Shown here one piece after another: positions 22,285 to 30,787 of a stretch of DNA of 64,000 nt. The notes below the pieces were generated by a model. That model ran no database searches and was not told the origin of the DNA. It saw nothing but the letters and a program-made list of their open reading frames with translations. Position 1 is the stretch's first letter. The number at the start of each line of letters is the position of its first letter. Source of the DNA: Catellatospora sp. IY07-71 (lineage in GTDB: Bacteria > Actinomycetota > Actinomycetes > Mycobacteriales > Micromonosporaceae); NCBI RefSeq assembly GCF_018326265.1, contig NZ_AP023360.1:4187501-4251500 (forward strand), read 5' to 3'. The position numbers and the translations under genes were made by a program.

Positions 22285-22420
22285 AGCCGGTGAGCCATCA
22301 GCTTGCATCCTGTCGGGGCTTTGGCCCGTTCGCCGGGCCTAGACTGCCGCCGCGGGGGGTAGACCTGCGGCAACGGCGCCGCGGGCGCTCCCGCAGCGCA
22401 GGATCGAGGAAGGTGCAGTC

Positions 22421-23533
22421 GTGAAGGTCGGTATCCCCCGCGAGGTCAAGAACCACGAGTATCGGGTGGCGATCACCCCGGCGGGCGTGCACGAGTTCGT
22501 CCGCAACGGCCACGACGTCGTCATCGAGACCGGCGCCGGGCTCGGCTCGTCCATCACGGACGAGGAGTACACGGCGGCGGGCGCGCAGATCCTGGCCACC
22601 GCCGACGAGGTGTGGGCCGGCGCGGAGCTGATCCTGAAGGTCAAGGAGCCCATCGCCGAGGAGTACCACCGCATGCGCGAGGGGCAGGTGCTCTTCACCT
22701 ACCTGCACCTGGCCGCGTCCAAGGAGTGCACCGACGCGCTGATGACCCAGAAGGTCACCGGCATCGCGTACGAGACCGTCGAGACCGCGGACCACCACCT
22801 GCCGCTGCTCGCCCCGATGAGCGAGGTCGCGGGCCGGCTCGCCCCGCAGGTCGGCGCGTACCACCTGATGCGCTTCGCGGGCGGCCGGGGCGTGCTGCCC
22901 GGCGGGGTGCCCGGCGTGCGCCCGGCCAAGGCCGTCGTGATCGGCGCGGGCGTGTCCGGCCTCAACGCCGCCACCATCGCCCACGGCCTGGCCTTCGAGG
23001 TCACCGTGCTGGACAAGAACATCAAGAAGCTGCGCGAGGTGGACCAGCTGTTCCACGGCCAGGTGCGCACCGTGATGTCCAACGCCTTCGAGCTGGAGCG
23101 CGCCGTGCTGGAGGCCGACCTGGTCATCGGCGCCGTGCTGGTGCCGGGCGCCAAGGCCCCGACCCTGGTCAGCAACGAGCTGGTGTCCCGGATGAAGCCG
23201 GGCAGCGTGCTCGTCGACATCTCGATCGACCAGGGCGGCTGCTTCGAGGACTCGCACCCGACCACCCACGCCAACCCGGTGTACAAGGTGCACGAGTCGG
23301 TCTTCTACTGCGTGGCCAACATGCCCGGCGCGGTCCCGCACACCAGCACTTACGCGCTGACCAACGTCACCCTGCCGTACGCGGTGGAGCTGGCCAACCA
23401 CGGCTGGCGCGAGGCCCTGCGCCGTGACCCGGCCCTGAAGCTGGGCCTGAACACGCACGCCGGCGAGATCACCTACGGCCCGGTGGCCGAGGCGCACGGC
23501 CTCACCGCCGTGGACGTCGACTCGCTGCTCTGA
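22421..23533 (+). CDS. ald: Alanine dehydrogenase
   Basis: Protein of 370 residues catalysing L-alanine plus NAD to pyruvate plus ammonium. The family start [20 protein letters not shown] is intact. The catalytic LKVKEP (Lys) and TYLHLA (His) segments are present, then the NAD-binding loop [20 protein letters not shown] 22421 has GAGGAAGG 7 nt upstream. Normal length. It lies between the Nudix gene and parA, where other actinobacteria carry xerD, so it appears to be a lineage-specific insertion into the conserved order. It is followed by a terminator and probably forms its own unit. Confidence 0.96.
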   Translation: MKVGIPREVKNHEYRVAITPAGVHEFVRNGHDVVIETGAGLGSSITDEEYTAAGAQILATADEVWAGAELILKVKEPIAEEYHRMREGQVLFTYLHLAASKECTDALMTQKVTGIAYETVETADHHLPLLAPMSEVAGRLAPQVGAYHLMRFAGGRGVLPGGVPGVRPAKAVVIGAGVSGLNAATIAHGLAFEVTVLDKNIKKLREVDQLFHGQVRTVMSNAFELERAVLEADLVIGAVLVPGAKAPTLVSNELVSRMKPGSVLVDISIDQGGCFEDSHPTTHANPVYKVHESVFYCVANMPGAVPHTSTYALTNVTLPYAVELANHGWREALRRDPALKLGLNTHAGEITYGPVAEAHGLTAVDVDSLL

Positions 23534-23544
23534 CGTGCTGTTTC

Positions 23545-23580
23545 CCGATGCCGGCGGTGCCTGTGCACCGTCGGCATCGG
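23545..23580 (+). terminator. Hairpin terminator after ald
   Basis: A 16-bp stem (CCGATGCCGGCGGTGC with GCACCGTCGGCATCGG, one mismatch) around a 4-nt loop, 11 nt after the ald stop. No T-tract. Confidence 0.75.
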
Positions 23581-23786
23581 CGTATCACGAGCCGGGCGCC
23601 CGCTTGCGATGACCGGGCCCGTGCTGGATCGTGAAGACACGCCGAGGCGTGGCGGTACGCCGACCACGTCGGTGACGTACAGTCGGACGACGACGACACG
23701 CATGCGGCCGGTCGGGGAGCTGATGGCCCACTCACGACGGCGCCTCATCCGGCCGGACGGATGTCGTCGGGAAGGGCGTAGCGGAG
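23581..23786. other. Gap before parA, no gene seen
   Basis: About 200 nt between the ald terminator and parA. It contains a GGAAGGG ribosome site near 23770 for parA and must contain its promoter. No additional reading frame has a plausible start signal. Confidence 0.5.
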
Positions 23787-24716
23787 ATGGCAGGCAACGG
23801 GCGCGCAGAGGCATGGACCTCGACGCTGCGGGCACAACAGTCCGCGATGGACCTCGGGGCTGACCTGGGGCCGGCGGATCCGTCTGCCTACACCGCGCGC
23901 AAGGAGATCCCGGAGCCGATGCCGACCGACCGGCACGGGCCCGCCCGGATCATCGCCATGGCCAACCAGAAGGGCGGCGTCGGCAAGACGACGACCACCA
24001 TCAACCTGGGCGCGGCCCTGGCCGAGTACGGCCGCAAGGTGCTCCTGGTCGACTTCGACCCGCAGGGCGCGCTGTCGGTGGGCCTGGGCGTCAACCCGCA
24101 CAACCTCGACCTGTCCGTCTACAACCTGCTCATGCAGGACGACGTGACCGCCGAGGACGTCATCATCAAGACCGACGTCGCCGGGCTGCACCTGATGCCC
24201 GCCAACATCGACCTGTCGGCCGCCGAGATCCAGCTCGTCAACGAGGTCGCCCGCGAGATGGCGCTGGCCCGCGTGCTGAAGTCGGTGCGCAAGGAGTACG
24301 ACTACATCCTCATCGACTGCCAGCCGTCGCTGGGCCTGCTCGCCATCAACGCGCTGACCGTCGCGCACGGCGTGCTGATCCCGCTGGAGTGCGAGTTCTT
24401 CAGCCTGCGCGGCGTGGCCCTGCTGCTGGACACCATCGACAAGGTCCGCGAGCGGCTCAACTTCGACCTGGAGCTCGAGGGCATCCTCGCCACCATGTAC
24501 GACAGCCGCACCACGCACTGCCGCCAGGTGCTGCAGCGCGTCGTCGAGGCGTTCGGCGACAAGGTGTACCAGACCGTGATCACCAAGACGGTGAAGTTCC
24601 CGGAGTCGACCGTGGCCGGGGCGCCGATCACGTCCCTGGATCCCGCCTCCTCGGGCGCCCGCAACTACCGGCAGCTCGCGCGCGAAGTGATCGCGGCTGA
24701 GGCCGCCCGTCGCTGA
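23787..24716 (+). CDS. ParA/Soj-family ATPase
   Basis: Protein of 309 residues. The deviant Walker A loop NQKGGVGKTTTTINLG is at about 60-75, motif A' in VLLVDFDPQGALS, and Walker B in YDYILIDCQPSLG. A variable N-terminal 50-residue extension precedes it. No parB is adjacent, so it is not the chromosomal parAB pair. It lies directly before scpA-scpB, as Rv1708 does in mycobacteria, and is probably an orphan ParA acting with the condensin module. ATG 23787 has GGAAGGG about 10 nt upstream. Confidence 0.93.
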   Translation: MAGNGRAEAWTSTLRAQQSAMDLGADLGPADPSAYTARKEIPEPMPTDRHGPARIIAMANQKGGVGKTTTTINLGAALAEYGRKVLLVDFDPQGALSVGLGVNPHNLDLSVYNLLMQDDVTAEDVIIKTDVAGLHLMPANIDLSAAEIQLVNEVAREMALARVLKSVRKEYDYILIDCQPSLGLLAINALTVAHGVLIPLECEFFSLRGVALLLDTIDKVRERLNFDLELEGILATMYDSRTTHCRQVLQRVVEAFGDKVYQTVITKTVKFPESTVAGAPITSLDPASSGARNYRQLAREVIAAEAARR

Positions 24717-24759
24717 TCAGTGGCCGACCGGCCTGCGGTCGCGAACTGAGCTGCTGGGA

Positions 24760-24765
24760 TACTGT
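24760..24765 (+). promoter_or_regulatory. -10 box of scpA
   Basis: TACTGT ends 5 nt before the scpA GTG. No ribosome site is seen in the gap, which supports leaderless transcription from here in addition to read-through from parA. Confidence 0.45.
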
Positions 24766-24770
24766 GCGAC

Positions 24771-25748
24771 GTGAGCGATCCCGTGGTGACGGCCGAGCAG
24801 GCCGGCGAGCAGTCGGCTGAACCGTCCGGTTCAGGCCGCTTCACCGTGCGGCTCACCAACTTCGAGGGCCCGTTCGACCTGCTCCTGCAGCTCATCGGCA
24901 AGCACAAGCTGGACGTCACCGAGGTGGCACTGCACCGGGTCACCGACGACTTCATCGCGCACATCCGCGCCATGGGCAAGGACTGGGACCTCGACGAGGC
25001 CAGCGAGTTCCTGGTCATCGCCGCCACCCTGCTCGACCTGAAGGCGGCCCGGCTGCTGCCCGCCGCGCAGGTGGAGAGCGAGGAGGACCTCGCCCTGCTG
25101 GAGGCCCGCGACCTGCTCTTCGCCCGGCTCCTGCAGTACCGCGCGTTCAAGCAGGCCGCCGCGTTCATCGCCGACCTGGAGGTCAACGGCGCGAAGCGCT
25201 GGCCCCGCTCCGTGGCGCTGGAGGCGCAGTACGCCGAGGCGCTGCCGGACCTGGTGCTCGGCATCGGCCCGGACCGGCTGGCCAAGCTCGCGCTCAAGGC
25301 GTTCCTGCCCAAGGCCGCCCCGCCGACCGTCTCCGTCGCGCACATCCACCAGATCCGGGTCAGCGTGCGCGAGCACGCCGAGATGCTGCGCGCCCGCCTG
25401 TTCGAGCTGGGCCGCGCCACGTTCCGCGAGCTCACCGAGGACTGCGAGAACACCCTGGAAGTGGTGGCCCGCTTCCTGGCCCTGCTGGAGCTGTACCGGG
25501 AGGGCCTGGTCGCCTTCGACCAGGAGCAGGCGCTCGGCGAGCTGATCGTGTCCTGGACCGGCGGCGACGCGGCCGGCGGCGAGCTGGCGGTCGACGACTA
25601 CGACGGCGACGACGACGCGAAGGCGGCGATGGCCGCCGAACAGGCCCGCGACGCCGAGACGCCCGACGGCGACGACACGGACGAGGACGCCGCCGACCGG
25701 GACGACGCGGGGGAGCCTGGCGAGTTGGGGGAGAACGAAGATGACTGA
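24771..25748 (+). CDS. scpA: Segregation and condensation protein A
   Basis: Kleisin subunit of the SMC-ScpAB condensin, 325 residues. The N-terminal kleisin motif is FEGPFDLLLQLIGKHKLDVTEVAL, interrupted normally by family variation. The helical middle and winged-helix C-terminal part (FLALLELYREGLVAFDQEQ) are present. A Asp/Glu-rich tail of about 55 residues follows (from VDDYDGDDDAKA). GTG 24771 is placed just after a -10 box. The 3' end overlaps scpB by 8 nt. Confidence 0.94.
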   Translation: MSDPVVTAEQAGEQSAEPSGSGRFTVRLTNFEGPFDLLLQLIGKHKLDVTEVALHRVTDDFIAHIRAMGKDWDLDEASEFLVIAATLLDLKAARLLPAAQVESEEDLALLEARDLLFARLLQYRAFKQAAAFIADLEVNGAKRWPRSVALEAQYAEALPDLVLGIGPDRLAKLALKAFLPKAAPPTVSVAHIHQIRVSVREHAEMLRARLFELGRATFRELTEDCENTLEVVARFLALLELYREGLVAFDQEQALGELIVSWTGGDAAGGELAVDDYDGDDDAKAAMAAEQARDAETPDGDDTDEDAADRDDAGEPGELGENEDD

Positions 25749-27129
25749 CCACGAGTCCTTGGAACAGCAGGCCGCGGCCTGGGTCCCCCCATGGGCCCGC
25801 ACCCCCACCGAGGAAAGGAAGGGCACCTTCTTAACGGAAAACGTAGAGGAAGGGCACCTTCTTAACGGGGAGCAGGAAGAGCCGCAGGCAGCCGCTGCCG
25901 CCCCGGACGCCGAGCCTGACGTCGAGGACGACGCGGCGGACTCCGTCGAGTGCGGGCCGGAGGACCTCGCCGGTCCGCTGGACTCGGCCGGGACCGCCGA
26001 CGCTGCGGACGAACCCCTCGTCCCGGAGGCCGAGCCGGCGGACGAGCCCGCCGTGGTCGCGGCCGAGTCCGCCCAGCCTGCCGGGCCGATCGCCGAAGAA
26101 CCCACGGAGGTGGTGCTGACGTCCGGCGAAGGCGACGAGCCCGTGGCCGACACGGCGGCGGACCCGGAGCTTGCCGCGGACACGCTGGTGGCGGAAGACC
26201 TCCGTGAGCCTGCCGCGGACGAGGCCGCGGCGGGGCTTGCCGAGCCTGCCGCGGACCAGGTGACGGCGGAGGTTCCCGAGCCTGCCGCAGACACGGCGTC
26301 GGCTCCGGAGGATGAGCTGACCGAGCCGGCGGACACGTCGGTGACGTCGGACGATGAGCCGTCCGAGCTGGCACCGGCCGAGGCCGCGGAGTTCGTGACC
26401 GTCGAGGACGCCGCCGGTGCGGAGAGCGGCGAGGCGGCGGTCCAGGAGGCGGCGGTCGAAGAGCTGGCCGAGGCGCTCGGCGCGGTCGCGGACGAGCGCT
26501 TCGACGTGGACGGGCTGGAGGACAGCGGGGAGGCTGCCGTGGCCGTCGCCGCGTCGCAGCTCGCCGCGCCGCCGCCGGGTCTGGACGAGGCCGAGCTGAT
26601 CCCGGCGCTGGAGGCGATCCTGCTGGTGGTCGACGAGCCGGTCAGCGAGATCACGCTGGCCGAGGTGCTGGAGGTGCCGGCGGAGCTGGTCGCCGGCACG
26701 CTGATCGACCTGTCGGCGACCTACACCCGCCAGAACCGGGGCTTCGACCTGCGCCGGGCCGCCGGTGGCTGGCGGCTGTACACCCGCGCCGCGTACGCGC
26801 CGTACGTCGAGCGCTTCGTGCTGGACGGGCAGCAGTTGCGGCTCACCCAGGCGTCGCTGGAGACGCTGGCCGTGGTCGCGTACAAGCAGCCGGTCACCCG
26901 CTCGCGGATCTCCGCCATCCGCGGGGTCAACTGCGACGGCGTGATCCGCACCCTGGTCACCCGCGGCATGATCGAGGAGTGCGGCACCGAGCCGGAGTCC
27001 GGTGCGCACCTCTACCGCACGACCAGCCTTTTCCTGGAGAAGCTCGGCCTCGACTCGGTCGACCAGCTTCCCCCGCTAGCCCCCTTCCTGCCGGACAATG
27101 TCGAGGAGATCGCCGATGAGCAGCGCTGA
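25741..27129 (+). CDS. scpB: Segregation and condensation protein B with long acidic extension
   Basis: Protein of 462 residues, about twice the usual ScpB length. The winged-helix ScpB core is confined to residues about 280-450 (LIPALEAILLVVDEPVSEIT, then LRLTQASLETLAVVAYKQPV and GVNCDGVIRTLVTRGMIEE). Residues 1-275 are disordered, rich in Glu, Ala and Pro, with repeated EPAAD-like units. Two copies of a palindromic DNA repeat lie inside codons 26-43. ATG 25741 overlaps scpA and has GGGAG 7 nt upstream. Alternatively the extension could be non-essential or translation could begin internally; no internal start with a good ribosome site was found. Confidence 0.9.
   Translation: MTDHESLEQQAAAWVPPWARTPTEERKGTFLTENVEEGHLLNGEQEEPQAAAAAPDAEPDVEDDAADSVECGPEDLAGPLDSAGTADAADEPLVPEAEPADEPAVVAAESAQPAGPIAEEPTEVVLTSGEGDEPVADTAADPELAADTLVAEDLREPAADEAAAGLAEPAADQVTAEVPEPAADTASAPEDELTEPADTSVTSDDEPSELAPAEAAEFVTVEDAAGAESGEAAVQEAAVEELAEALGAVADERFDVDGLEDSGEAAVAVAASQLAAPPPGLDEAELIPALEAILLVVDEPVSEITLAEVLEVPAELVAGTLIDLSATYTRQNRGFDLRRAAGGWRLYTRAAYAPYVERFVLDGQQLRLTQASLETLAVVAYKQPVTRSRISAIRGVNCDGVIRTLVTRGMIEECGTEPESGAHLYRTTSLFLEKLGLDSVDQLPPLAPFLPDNVEEIADEQR
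25816..25868. repeat. Paired GAAGGGCACCTTC element inside scpB
   Basis: Two identical 22-bp direct copies (25816-25837 and 25847-25868) with the hyphenated palindrome GAAGG-GCA-CCTTC, separated by AAAACGTAG. The offset is 31 bp, so the same DNA is read in two frames (KGTFLT, then EGHLLN). A related pair at 59887-59934 has its second copy inverted and shares the CGGAAAACG linker. Confidence 0.85.
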
Positions 27130-27910
27130 TGCCATGACCGAGGGCGCCGAGCGGCTGCAGAAGATCCTCGCTCAGGCCGGGGTGGCCTCGCGCCGGGCCA
27201 GCGAGGAGCTGATCGCGGCGCGGCGGGTCACCGTCAACGGCAAGGTCGCCAAGCTCGGCGACAAGGCCGACCCGATCAGCGACGTGATCCACGTCGACGG
27301 GCAGCGCATCGTCACCGACGCGAACCTCGTCTACCTGGCCATGAACAAGCCGCGCGGCGTGGTGTCGACGATGGCCGACGACAAGGGCCGCGAGGCGGTC
27401 GCCGACTACCTCGGCAACCTGAGCACCCGCGTCTACCACGTGGGCCGCCTCGACGCCGACTCCGAGGGCCTGCTGCTGCTGACCAACGACGGCGGGCTCG
27501 CCCACAAGCTGATGCACCCGTCGTACGAGGTGCCGAAGACGTACCTGGTGGAGGTCGTCGGGCCGCTGCCGCGCGTGGTCGGCCGCGAGTTGATGGCCGG
27601 GGTGCAGCTGGAGGACGGCTTCGCCAAGCTCGACGACTACCGGCTCAAGCAGGCCATCGACAAGCAGGCGCTGATCGAGGTGGTGCTGCACGAGGGGCGC
27701 AACCGGATCGTGCGGCGCATGTTCGACCACGTGGGCTTCCCGGTGCAGCGGCTGGTGCGTACCGCGATCGGCCCGATCAAGCTGGGCGACCTGAAGGCGG
27801 GCCGCCACCGCCGGCTGAACGCCGGCGAGGTGGCGGCCCTGTTCAAGATCACTGAGCGGAAGGGCCGCGGCCAGGCCGAGGTCGAGGAGACCGAGGCGTA
27901 CGAGGACTGA
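27116..27910 (+). CDS. rluB: 23S rRNA pseudouridine synthase, RluB type
   Basis: Protein of 264 residues from ATG 27116, 7 nt after GAGGAG and overlapping the scpB end. The N-terminal S4 domain (RLQKILAQAGVASRRASEEL) is followed by the RsuA/RluB catalytic domain with the Asp in HVGRLDADSEGLLLLTNDG. The C-terminal RNA-contact segment is HEGRNRIVRRMFDHVG. RluB-type enzymes make pseudouridine in helix 89 of 23S rRNA. It ends the scpA-scpB-rluB run, and cmk, which follows it in other actinobacteria, is here displaced 14.5 kb. Confidence 0.92.
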   Translation: MSSADAMTEGAERLQKILAQAGVASRRASEELIAARRVTVNGKVAKLGDKADPISDVIHVDGQRIVTDANLVYLAMNKPRGVVSTMADDKGREAVADYLGNLSTRVYHVGRLDADSEGLLLLTNDGGLAHKLMHPSYEVPKTYLVEVVGPLPRVVGRELMAGVQLEDGFAKLDDYRLKQAIDKQALIEVVLHEGRNRIVRRMFDHVGFPVQRLVRTAIGPIKLGDLKAGRHRRLNAGEVAALFKITERKGRGQAEVEETEAYED

Positions 27911-27916
27911 CCGCCC

Positions 27917-28771
27917 TCACCCCCGCAGGGCTGCCGCCACGGCGTCGGCCAGCGGGGTGGTCGGGCGGCCGATCAGCCGCGACAGCTCGTCCCCGGCCCC
28001 GGCCAGCTCGCCCTTGGACACGGACACGTCGACCTCGGCGAGGATCACCGCGAGCGGCTCCGGCAGGCCCGCGCGGACGAGGATGCCCTCGTAGATCTCG
28101 GGCGCCACGTCGTTGTAAGCGATCTCCCGGCCGGTCTGCCGGCTCACCTCGGCGGCGTACTCCGCGTAGCTCCACGCGGTGTCGCCGTTCAGCTCGTAGG
28201 TCCTGTTCTCGTGGCCGTCGCCGGTCAGCACGGCGACGGCGGCTGCCGCGTAGTCGGCGCGCGACGCGGACGCGGTCCGCCCGTCCCCGGCCGCCTGCAC
28301 CACGGCGCCGTGCGCCAGCACCGGGCCCAGCCCACCGGTGATCACCTCGTGGTACCAGTTGTTGCGCAGCAGCGTGTACGGCAGCCCCGAGTCCAGCACC
28401 ACGCGCTCGGTGGCCCGGTGGTCGTCCGCCAGCGCGGCGGTGAGACTGCCCGGCGCGCTCGTGTACGCCAGCAGCGCCACCCCCGCCGCCGCGGCCGCGT
28501 CGATCACGGCCCGGTGCTGGGCCACCCGGTCCTTGCCCAGCTCGCTGCCGGACACCAGCAGCACCCGGTCCCCGGGGCCGAACAGCCCCGCGAACGTCTC
28601 GGGTGCGTCGTAGTCGGCGACGTGCACCCGTACCCCGCGCTCGGCCAGCGGCGCGGCCTTCGCCCCATCCCGCACCACGGCGGTGATCTGGCCGGCGGGC
28701 ACGCTGGCCAGCAGGCCCTCGACGACCAGGCGGCCCAGCTGGCCGGTGGCTCCGGTGACGAAAATGCTCAT
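27917..28771 (-). CDS. NmrA/QorB-like NAD(P)H-binding reductase
   Basis: Protein of 284 residues with an atypical short-chain-reductase Rossmann fold: MSIFVTGATGQLGRLVVEGL at the N-terminus, LLAYTSAPGS at the NADP pocket, then a substrate domain. It resembles QorB-type quinone reductases of the NmrA family. It is divergent from an HxlR regulator with a symmetric operator between them, the usual arrangement for quinone/electrophile-inducible reductases. Cytoplasmic. The substrate is inferred. It converges with rluB, the two stops being 6 nt apart. Confidence 0.88.
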   Translation of the reverse strand: MSIFVTGATGQLGRLVVEGLLASVPAGQITAVVRDGAKAAPLAERGVRVHVADYDAPETFAGLFGPGDRVLLVSGSELGKDRVAQHRAVIDAAAAAGVALLAYTSAPGSLTAALADDHRATERVVLDSGLPYTLLRNNWYHEVITGGLGPVLAHGAVVQAAGDGRTASASRADYAAAAVAVLTGDGHENRTYELNGDTAWSYAEYAAEVSRQTGREIAYNDVAPEIYEGILVRAGLPEPLAVILAEVDVSVSKGELAGAGDELSRLIGRPTTPLADAVAAALRG

Positions 28772-28787
28772 AACGGAAATCTCCCTG

Positions 28788-28860
28788 TCAAACGGCTACG
28801 CGCTCCACCCTAGGCGGTGGCTAACCGTTTGATCAGTACCCACTTCGAAGTAAGGTACTG
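28788..28860. promoter_or_regulatory. Divergent operator/promoter of the HxlR-reductase pair
   Basis: The clearest site is at 28834-28860: CAGTACC, then the palindrome ACTTCGAAGT, then GGTACTG, one dyad around TTCGAA. It overlaps the -10 box TAAGGT (28851-28856) that lies 6 nt before the regulator ATG, so binding would repress the regulator itself. A second, wider dyad (TCAAACGG 28788-28795 with CCGTTTGA 28825-28832) lies nearer the reductase. HxlR proteins bind such GTAC/AGTAC dyads. Confidence 0.75.
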
Positions 28861-28862
28861 GT

Positions 28863-29246
28863 ATGACGGTAAGTGTCGTGAGCAGCAATCACTCCGCCGA
28901 GGCGCTGTGCCCCTACCGGCTCGTGCTGGAGCACATCACCAGCCGCTGGGGCGTGCTCGTGCTGATCGAGCTGCTGGACGGCCCGCGGCGGTTCGGCGAG
29001 CTGCGGCGCGCCGTCGGCCGGGTCAGCGAGAAGATGCTCACCCAGACGCTGCAGACCCTCGAACGCGACGGCATGGTGCACCGCGACGCCAAGCCGGTCA
29101 TCCCGCCCCGCGTCGACTACTCCCTCACCGAACTGGGCCGCGAGGCGGCCGTGCAGGTCCGTGCGCTCGGCGCGTGGACACACGAGCGCATGGAGGACGT
29201 GCGGCAGGCCCGCGCCCGCTACGACGCGGCCAGGGAGGCCGGCTGA
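28863..29246 (+). CDS. HxlR-family transcriptional regulator
   Basis: Protein of 127 residues with the winged helix of the HxlR/MarR-like family (ITSRWGVLVLIELLDGPRRF, then RVSEKMLTQTLQTLERDGMV). The single Cys near residue 19 (EALCPYRL) is at the position used for redox sensing by QorR/YodB-type members, suggesting response to quinones or oxidants. It has an ATG at 28863 without a ribosome site, 6 nt after a -10 box, so the mRNA is probably leaderless and autorepressed. Confidence 0.92.
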   Translation: MTVSVVSSNHSAEALCPYRLVLEHITSRWGVLVLIELLDGPRRFGELRRAVGRVSEKMLTQTLQTLERDGMVHRDAKPVIPPRVDYSLTELGREAAVQVRALGAWTHERMEDVRQARARYDAAREAG

Positions 29247-29256
29247 CCGCGCACCG

Positions 29257-29634
29257 CTACAGCGCCTCGACGTAGGCGGCCCGCCACCGCGGGGACGGGT
29301 CGGCGCCGGGCTGTGTCCAGTACTCGCGGCCGGCGACGATGCGGCCGTCCCGCACGGTCCAGAACGACACCGCGCGGTGCACGCCCATCGACTCGTGCGG
29401 CACCTCCACCTCGGACACCACCGACGCGCCGTCGGCGACGACCCGCAGCACGCGGATCGACCAGCCCTCCGGGTACTCCGCGTTGACGGCGACGTAGTTC
29501 GCCCGGCCCACGATCCGCTCGGCGCTGACCGGCCACTCGACGGCCACGTCCTCCGCGAGCAGCCCGGCGAGGCCGGTCCAGTCGCGTGCCTGCATACGGT
29601 CCCAGAGGGCGAGCACGACCTGCTTCGGTTCCAT
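29257..29634 (-). CDS. SnoaL/NTF2-like small protein
   Basis: Protein of 125 residues from the ATG at 29634 (MEPKQVVLALWDRMQARDW), with AGGA about 8 nt upstream. Two earlier in-frame ATGs exist. The NTF2-like fold is suggested by the LLAEDVAVEWPVSAERIVG and HRAVSFWTVRDGRIVAGREYW segments. Members are small enzymes or ligand binders and the ligand here is unknown. It lies 37 nt downstream of the propeller gene on the same strand and may be co-transcribed with the toxin locus, but no functional link is visible. Confidence 0.8.
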   Translation of the reverse strand: MEPKQVVLALWDRMQARDWTGLAGLLAEDVAVEWPVSAERIVGRANYVAVNAEYPEGWSIRVLRVVADGASVVSEVEVPHESMGVHRAVSFWTVRDGRIVAGREYWTQPGADPSPRWRAAYVEAL

Positions 29635-29671
29635 GCCGCGCATCCTGGCACCCGGCACCGACAGCGCTGCT

Positions 29672-30787
29672 TCAGGCGGGCAGGGCGTACAGGCGTCCGC
29701 CCGCCGCGACCAGCACGACGCCGTCCGGGCGGGCCAGCGGGCCGAGGGTGATGACGCCTGGGGCGTACCAGGTCCAGCGGGTCGCGCCGTCCGGTGCCAG
29801 GCAGCGCACGAACGTCTCGTGCCACAGCGTCTTGAGCCAGTGGTAGGTGTCCCAGCGGCGCTGCGTCGGCGTGCTCGACACCAGCAGGGTGCCGCCGGCG
29901 CCCGGCCGTAGCCGGGTCGGCGCGACGCCGAGTTCGTGCGTCCAGGCCACCCCGTCGCCCTCGACCATCCAGACGGTGTACGTGAAGCCGAGTTCGTCCT
30001 GCCGGTGCGGCCCCTGCACGGCCAGGCGCGGCCGGCCGTCCACGCTCGGCAGCACGGCCGGTGCGGGACGGACCTGCCGGGTGGTGATGTACGGCGTCGA
30101 CCGGCCGAGCTCGTCGACGAGGTAGAAGCCGCCGCCGCTGCGCCACTCCCACCGGGTCAGCAGCCGGGTGCCGTCGTAGTCGAGCAGGTCGGCGACGTCG
30201 TCGTGCTGCTCGGCCGGAGGGATCTCGGCCGGGTCGGGATCGGTGAGCCACAGGTGCGGCCAGCTCACCCAGCGCAGCCGCCCGTCCCGGTCGTAGGCGC
30301 GCAGCCGGTTGTCCATGTCGGCGACGATCAGATCCCCGAGCACCCGCAGGTGCAACGCATCGGCGACATGCGGCATGGGCACCGCCCAGCGGGGAGCTCC
30401 GTCGGTGGTCACGCTCCGGAGTCTTGCCTCGCCCTGCTGTGGCTCCTCACGGAACACGAAGCCGCCCCAGGGGTCGAAGTCGAGCGAGAAGGCGTCGGGT
30501 CCCACGTCGATCGAAGCGACAGGCAGCCCGGTCACGAGATCCCGGGCGACGATGTGCCCGTCCTCGATGCGGTAGATGCGCCCGTCCCGGGCCAGCGGCT
30601 CCCGGCTGCGGTAGAACGGAACCTCGTGCGACCAGCGCACCTGCCCGTCCGCGGTGACGGCGGCGAGTTCCCGCTGGGTCGCGATGAGGCACCCGACCGC
30701 TCCGTCCGGGTAGAGCGAGCCGTCCTCGAACGGCAGCTCGACCGACCAGATCGGAGCGTTGTCCGATGTGACGATCACCTGTTCCAC
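29672..30787 (-). CDS. PQQ/WD-like beta-propeller protein, candidate immunity partner
   Basis: Protein of 371 residues with repeated short strands ending in W or aromatic residues (VTADGQVRWSHEVPFY, AYDRDGRLRWVSWPHLW, LAPDGATRWTWYAPG), typical of PQQ-like propellers. There is no signal peptide, so it is probably cytoplasmic. GTG at 30787 is chosen because GGGAGG lies 8 nt upstream; a GTG at 30778 that overlaps the toxin stop (GTGA) is the alternative. The 13-nt overlap with the 3' end of the giant toxin-like gene is the classic toxin-immunity layout. The immunity role is inferred from position only. Confidence 0.75.
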   Translation of the reverse strand: MEQVIVTSDNAPIWSVELPFEDGSLYPDGAVGCLIATQRELAAVTADGQVRWSHEVPFYRSREPLARDGRIYRIEDGHIVARDLVTGLPVASIDVGPDAFSLDFDPWGGFVFREEPQQGEARLRSVTTDGAPRWAVPMPHVADALHLRVLGDLIVADMDNRLRAYDRDGRLRWVSWPHLWLTDPDPAEIPPAEQHDDVADLLDYDGTRLLTRWEWRSGGGFYLVDELGRSTPYITTRQVRPAPAVLPSVDGRPRLAVQGPHRQDELGFTYTVWMVEGDGVAWTHELGVAPTRLRPGAGGTLLVSSTPTQRRWDTYHWLKTLWHETFVRCLAPDGATRWTWYAPGVITLGPLARPDGVVLVAAGGRLYALPA

